Shown piece by piece: positions 17,978-18,775 of a stretch of 18,775 nt of DNA; position 1 is the stretch's first letter, and every line of letters begins with the position of its first letter. Under the pieces are notes generated by a model. That model was not told the origin of the DNA and searched no databases. It was given only the letters and a program-made list of their open reading frames with translations. The stretch is from Zopfochytrium polystomum (lineage: Eukaryota > Chytridiomycota > Chytridiomycetes > Chytridiales > Chytridiaceae). The stretch lies in the NCBI GenBank assembly GCA_025765615.1, contig JAIVFJ010000620.1:1-18775 (forward strand). The letters run 5' to 3'. The position numbers and the translations under genes were made by a program.

Positions 17978-18775
17978 AGGAAAACATCACCAACGTTTCG
18001 ACCGTCGCTGAAACGAGGAAATTTGAACACTTCGGCACCGTGGGCGGCGGGAAGTAAGGTGGCAGACTCTGAACTTCTGACGGTGAGCACCACTACCCTC
18101 TCAGGTTCAAAGACCACCACGGCATCCCTACTCGCCCTCGGGCGCAATTTCCTCTGATCTCGCCTCCAGCGCGCGCAAGGACGTTGTGCCGAATTCTCAT
18201 AGGATCAGGCCGTCGCAAGCTGGTCCTTCGCGTGTGCCGACGCAAACGGGCAAAATCCCCCGGGACGCAGCCGATTGTTGCTCTTCGCCCCTCAGCAGGA
18301 TGCCGTGCACACAGCAAGATCAGCCCAACACACACTGGCGGCATTGCTGTTGGTTTCAATCTGGTTCACCGCAATCACGTCCCGGGCACGGTGCTGGTTG
18401 GATCATGGGCGTGTGATTAACTTTTGATCTGCGTTCGTGTCGACAAATGGACGTCAAATATCCCCTCAAGGGGGCCGACTGCCAGGTCTATGTCGAATTG
18501 TCGTCGCACAGGTCGAGAAAGCAAGAGGAGGCGAGCCTAGCAAGCGTTGGGAGGGAAATGCTTGGGCGACGATTGAGCGTCCTGGATCTCACACGACAAG
18601 ACGCTTGAGCTTCCCCGGCAAAGGGCCTTGGCTGTTAACTTCCTCATCCACAACGGGCTCTGTGATCTGCTTGTTCCTCTTCCAACCACAGTCCAGACCA
18701 CTTGCTCACTTTTGTTTCGCTTTTGAGATGGACTGGGCCTCTTTGAACGGTGCGTTAGGATTTTGCAGAGCAATG

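Larger units (their letters stand above)
15687..18775. other. Upstream of bZIP-2 and distal region, no gene firmly supported
   Basis: The first few hundred bases should hold the bZIP-2 promoter and 5' UTR. Beyond that I see only weak candidates: the 57-codon ATG frame at 16929-17102, and a plus-strand frame around 18060-18163 reading VADSELLTVSTTTLSGSKTT. Neither has a recognised domain, and opposite-strand frames are equally open. A long poly(A) lies at 17933-17975. Confidence 0.4.

Noticed and set aside
1..18775. CRISPR array, prokaryotic operon, phage or tRNA gene
   Set aside because: No spaced repeats, Shine-Dalgarno-led tandem genes or phage proteins were seen. TTCGA-containing sites (for example near 5948, 7897 and 10989) lack a matching T-stem and acceptor stem.

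Overview
This window reads as nuclear DNA of a GC-rich eukaryote, most likely a fungus; an early-diverging lineage is only a guess. The reasons are short GT...AG introns (mostly about 44-110 nt), recognisable eukaryotic proteins split by those introns (an NTF2 nuclear transport factor and two bZIP transcription factors), Gln/His/Pro/Ser-rich low-complexity exons, poly(A)/poly(T) runs and microsatellites. I see no bacterial operon, phage, CRISPR array or tRNA.

Layout. (1) Minus strand, 8-700: a small membrane protein with two proposed 105-nt introns. (2) Minus strand, about 1096-1790: an NTF2 gene in at least five short exons, one of only 18 nt; its first exon was not found. (3) 1.8-3.0 kb: mostly non-coding, with a (GA)n microsatellite. 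(4) Minus strand, about 3.0-7.1 kb: a mosaic of coding-looking, exon-sized segments of unknown function, with a competing 241-codon frame on the plus strand at 5058-5783; the gene structure is unresolved. (5) 7.1-8.7 kb: upstream region of the next gene, with a short Pro-rich reading frame, a poly(T) run and a G-rich tract. (6) Plus strand, 8689-10785: a multi-exon bZIP factor. (7) 10.8-14.2 kb: largely intergenic, with weak plus-strand candidates at 12.2-13.2 kb. (8) Minus strand, about 14179-15686: a second bZIP factor, convergent with and related to the first. (9) 15.7-18.8 kb: no gene I can support firmly.

The two bZIP genes share the basic region and zipper spacing, plus a near-identical tail just after the zipper, so they look like a local inverted duplication. 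The striking common feature is that every recognisable gene needs small insertions or deletions to read through: at least three in NTF2, three to five in bZIP-1 and five or more in bZIP-2. Because NTF2 is normally an essential gene, uncorrected long-read indels are the simplest explanation; true decay of the bZIP pair remains possible. Exon boundaries below were inferred by eye from splice motifs and frame continuity and are approximate.
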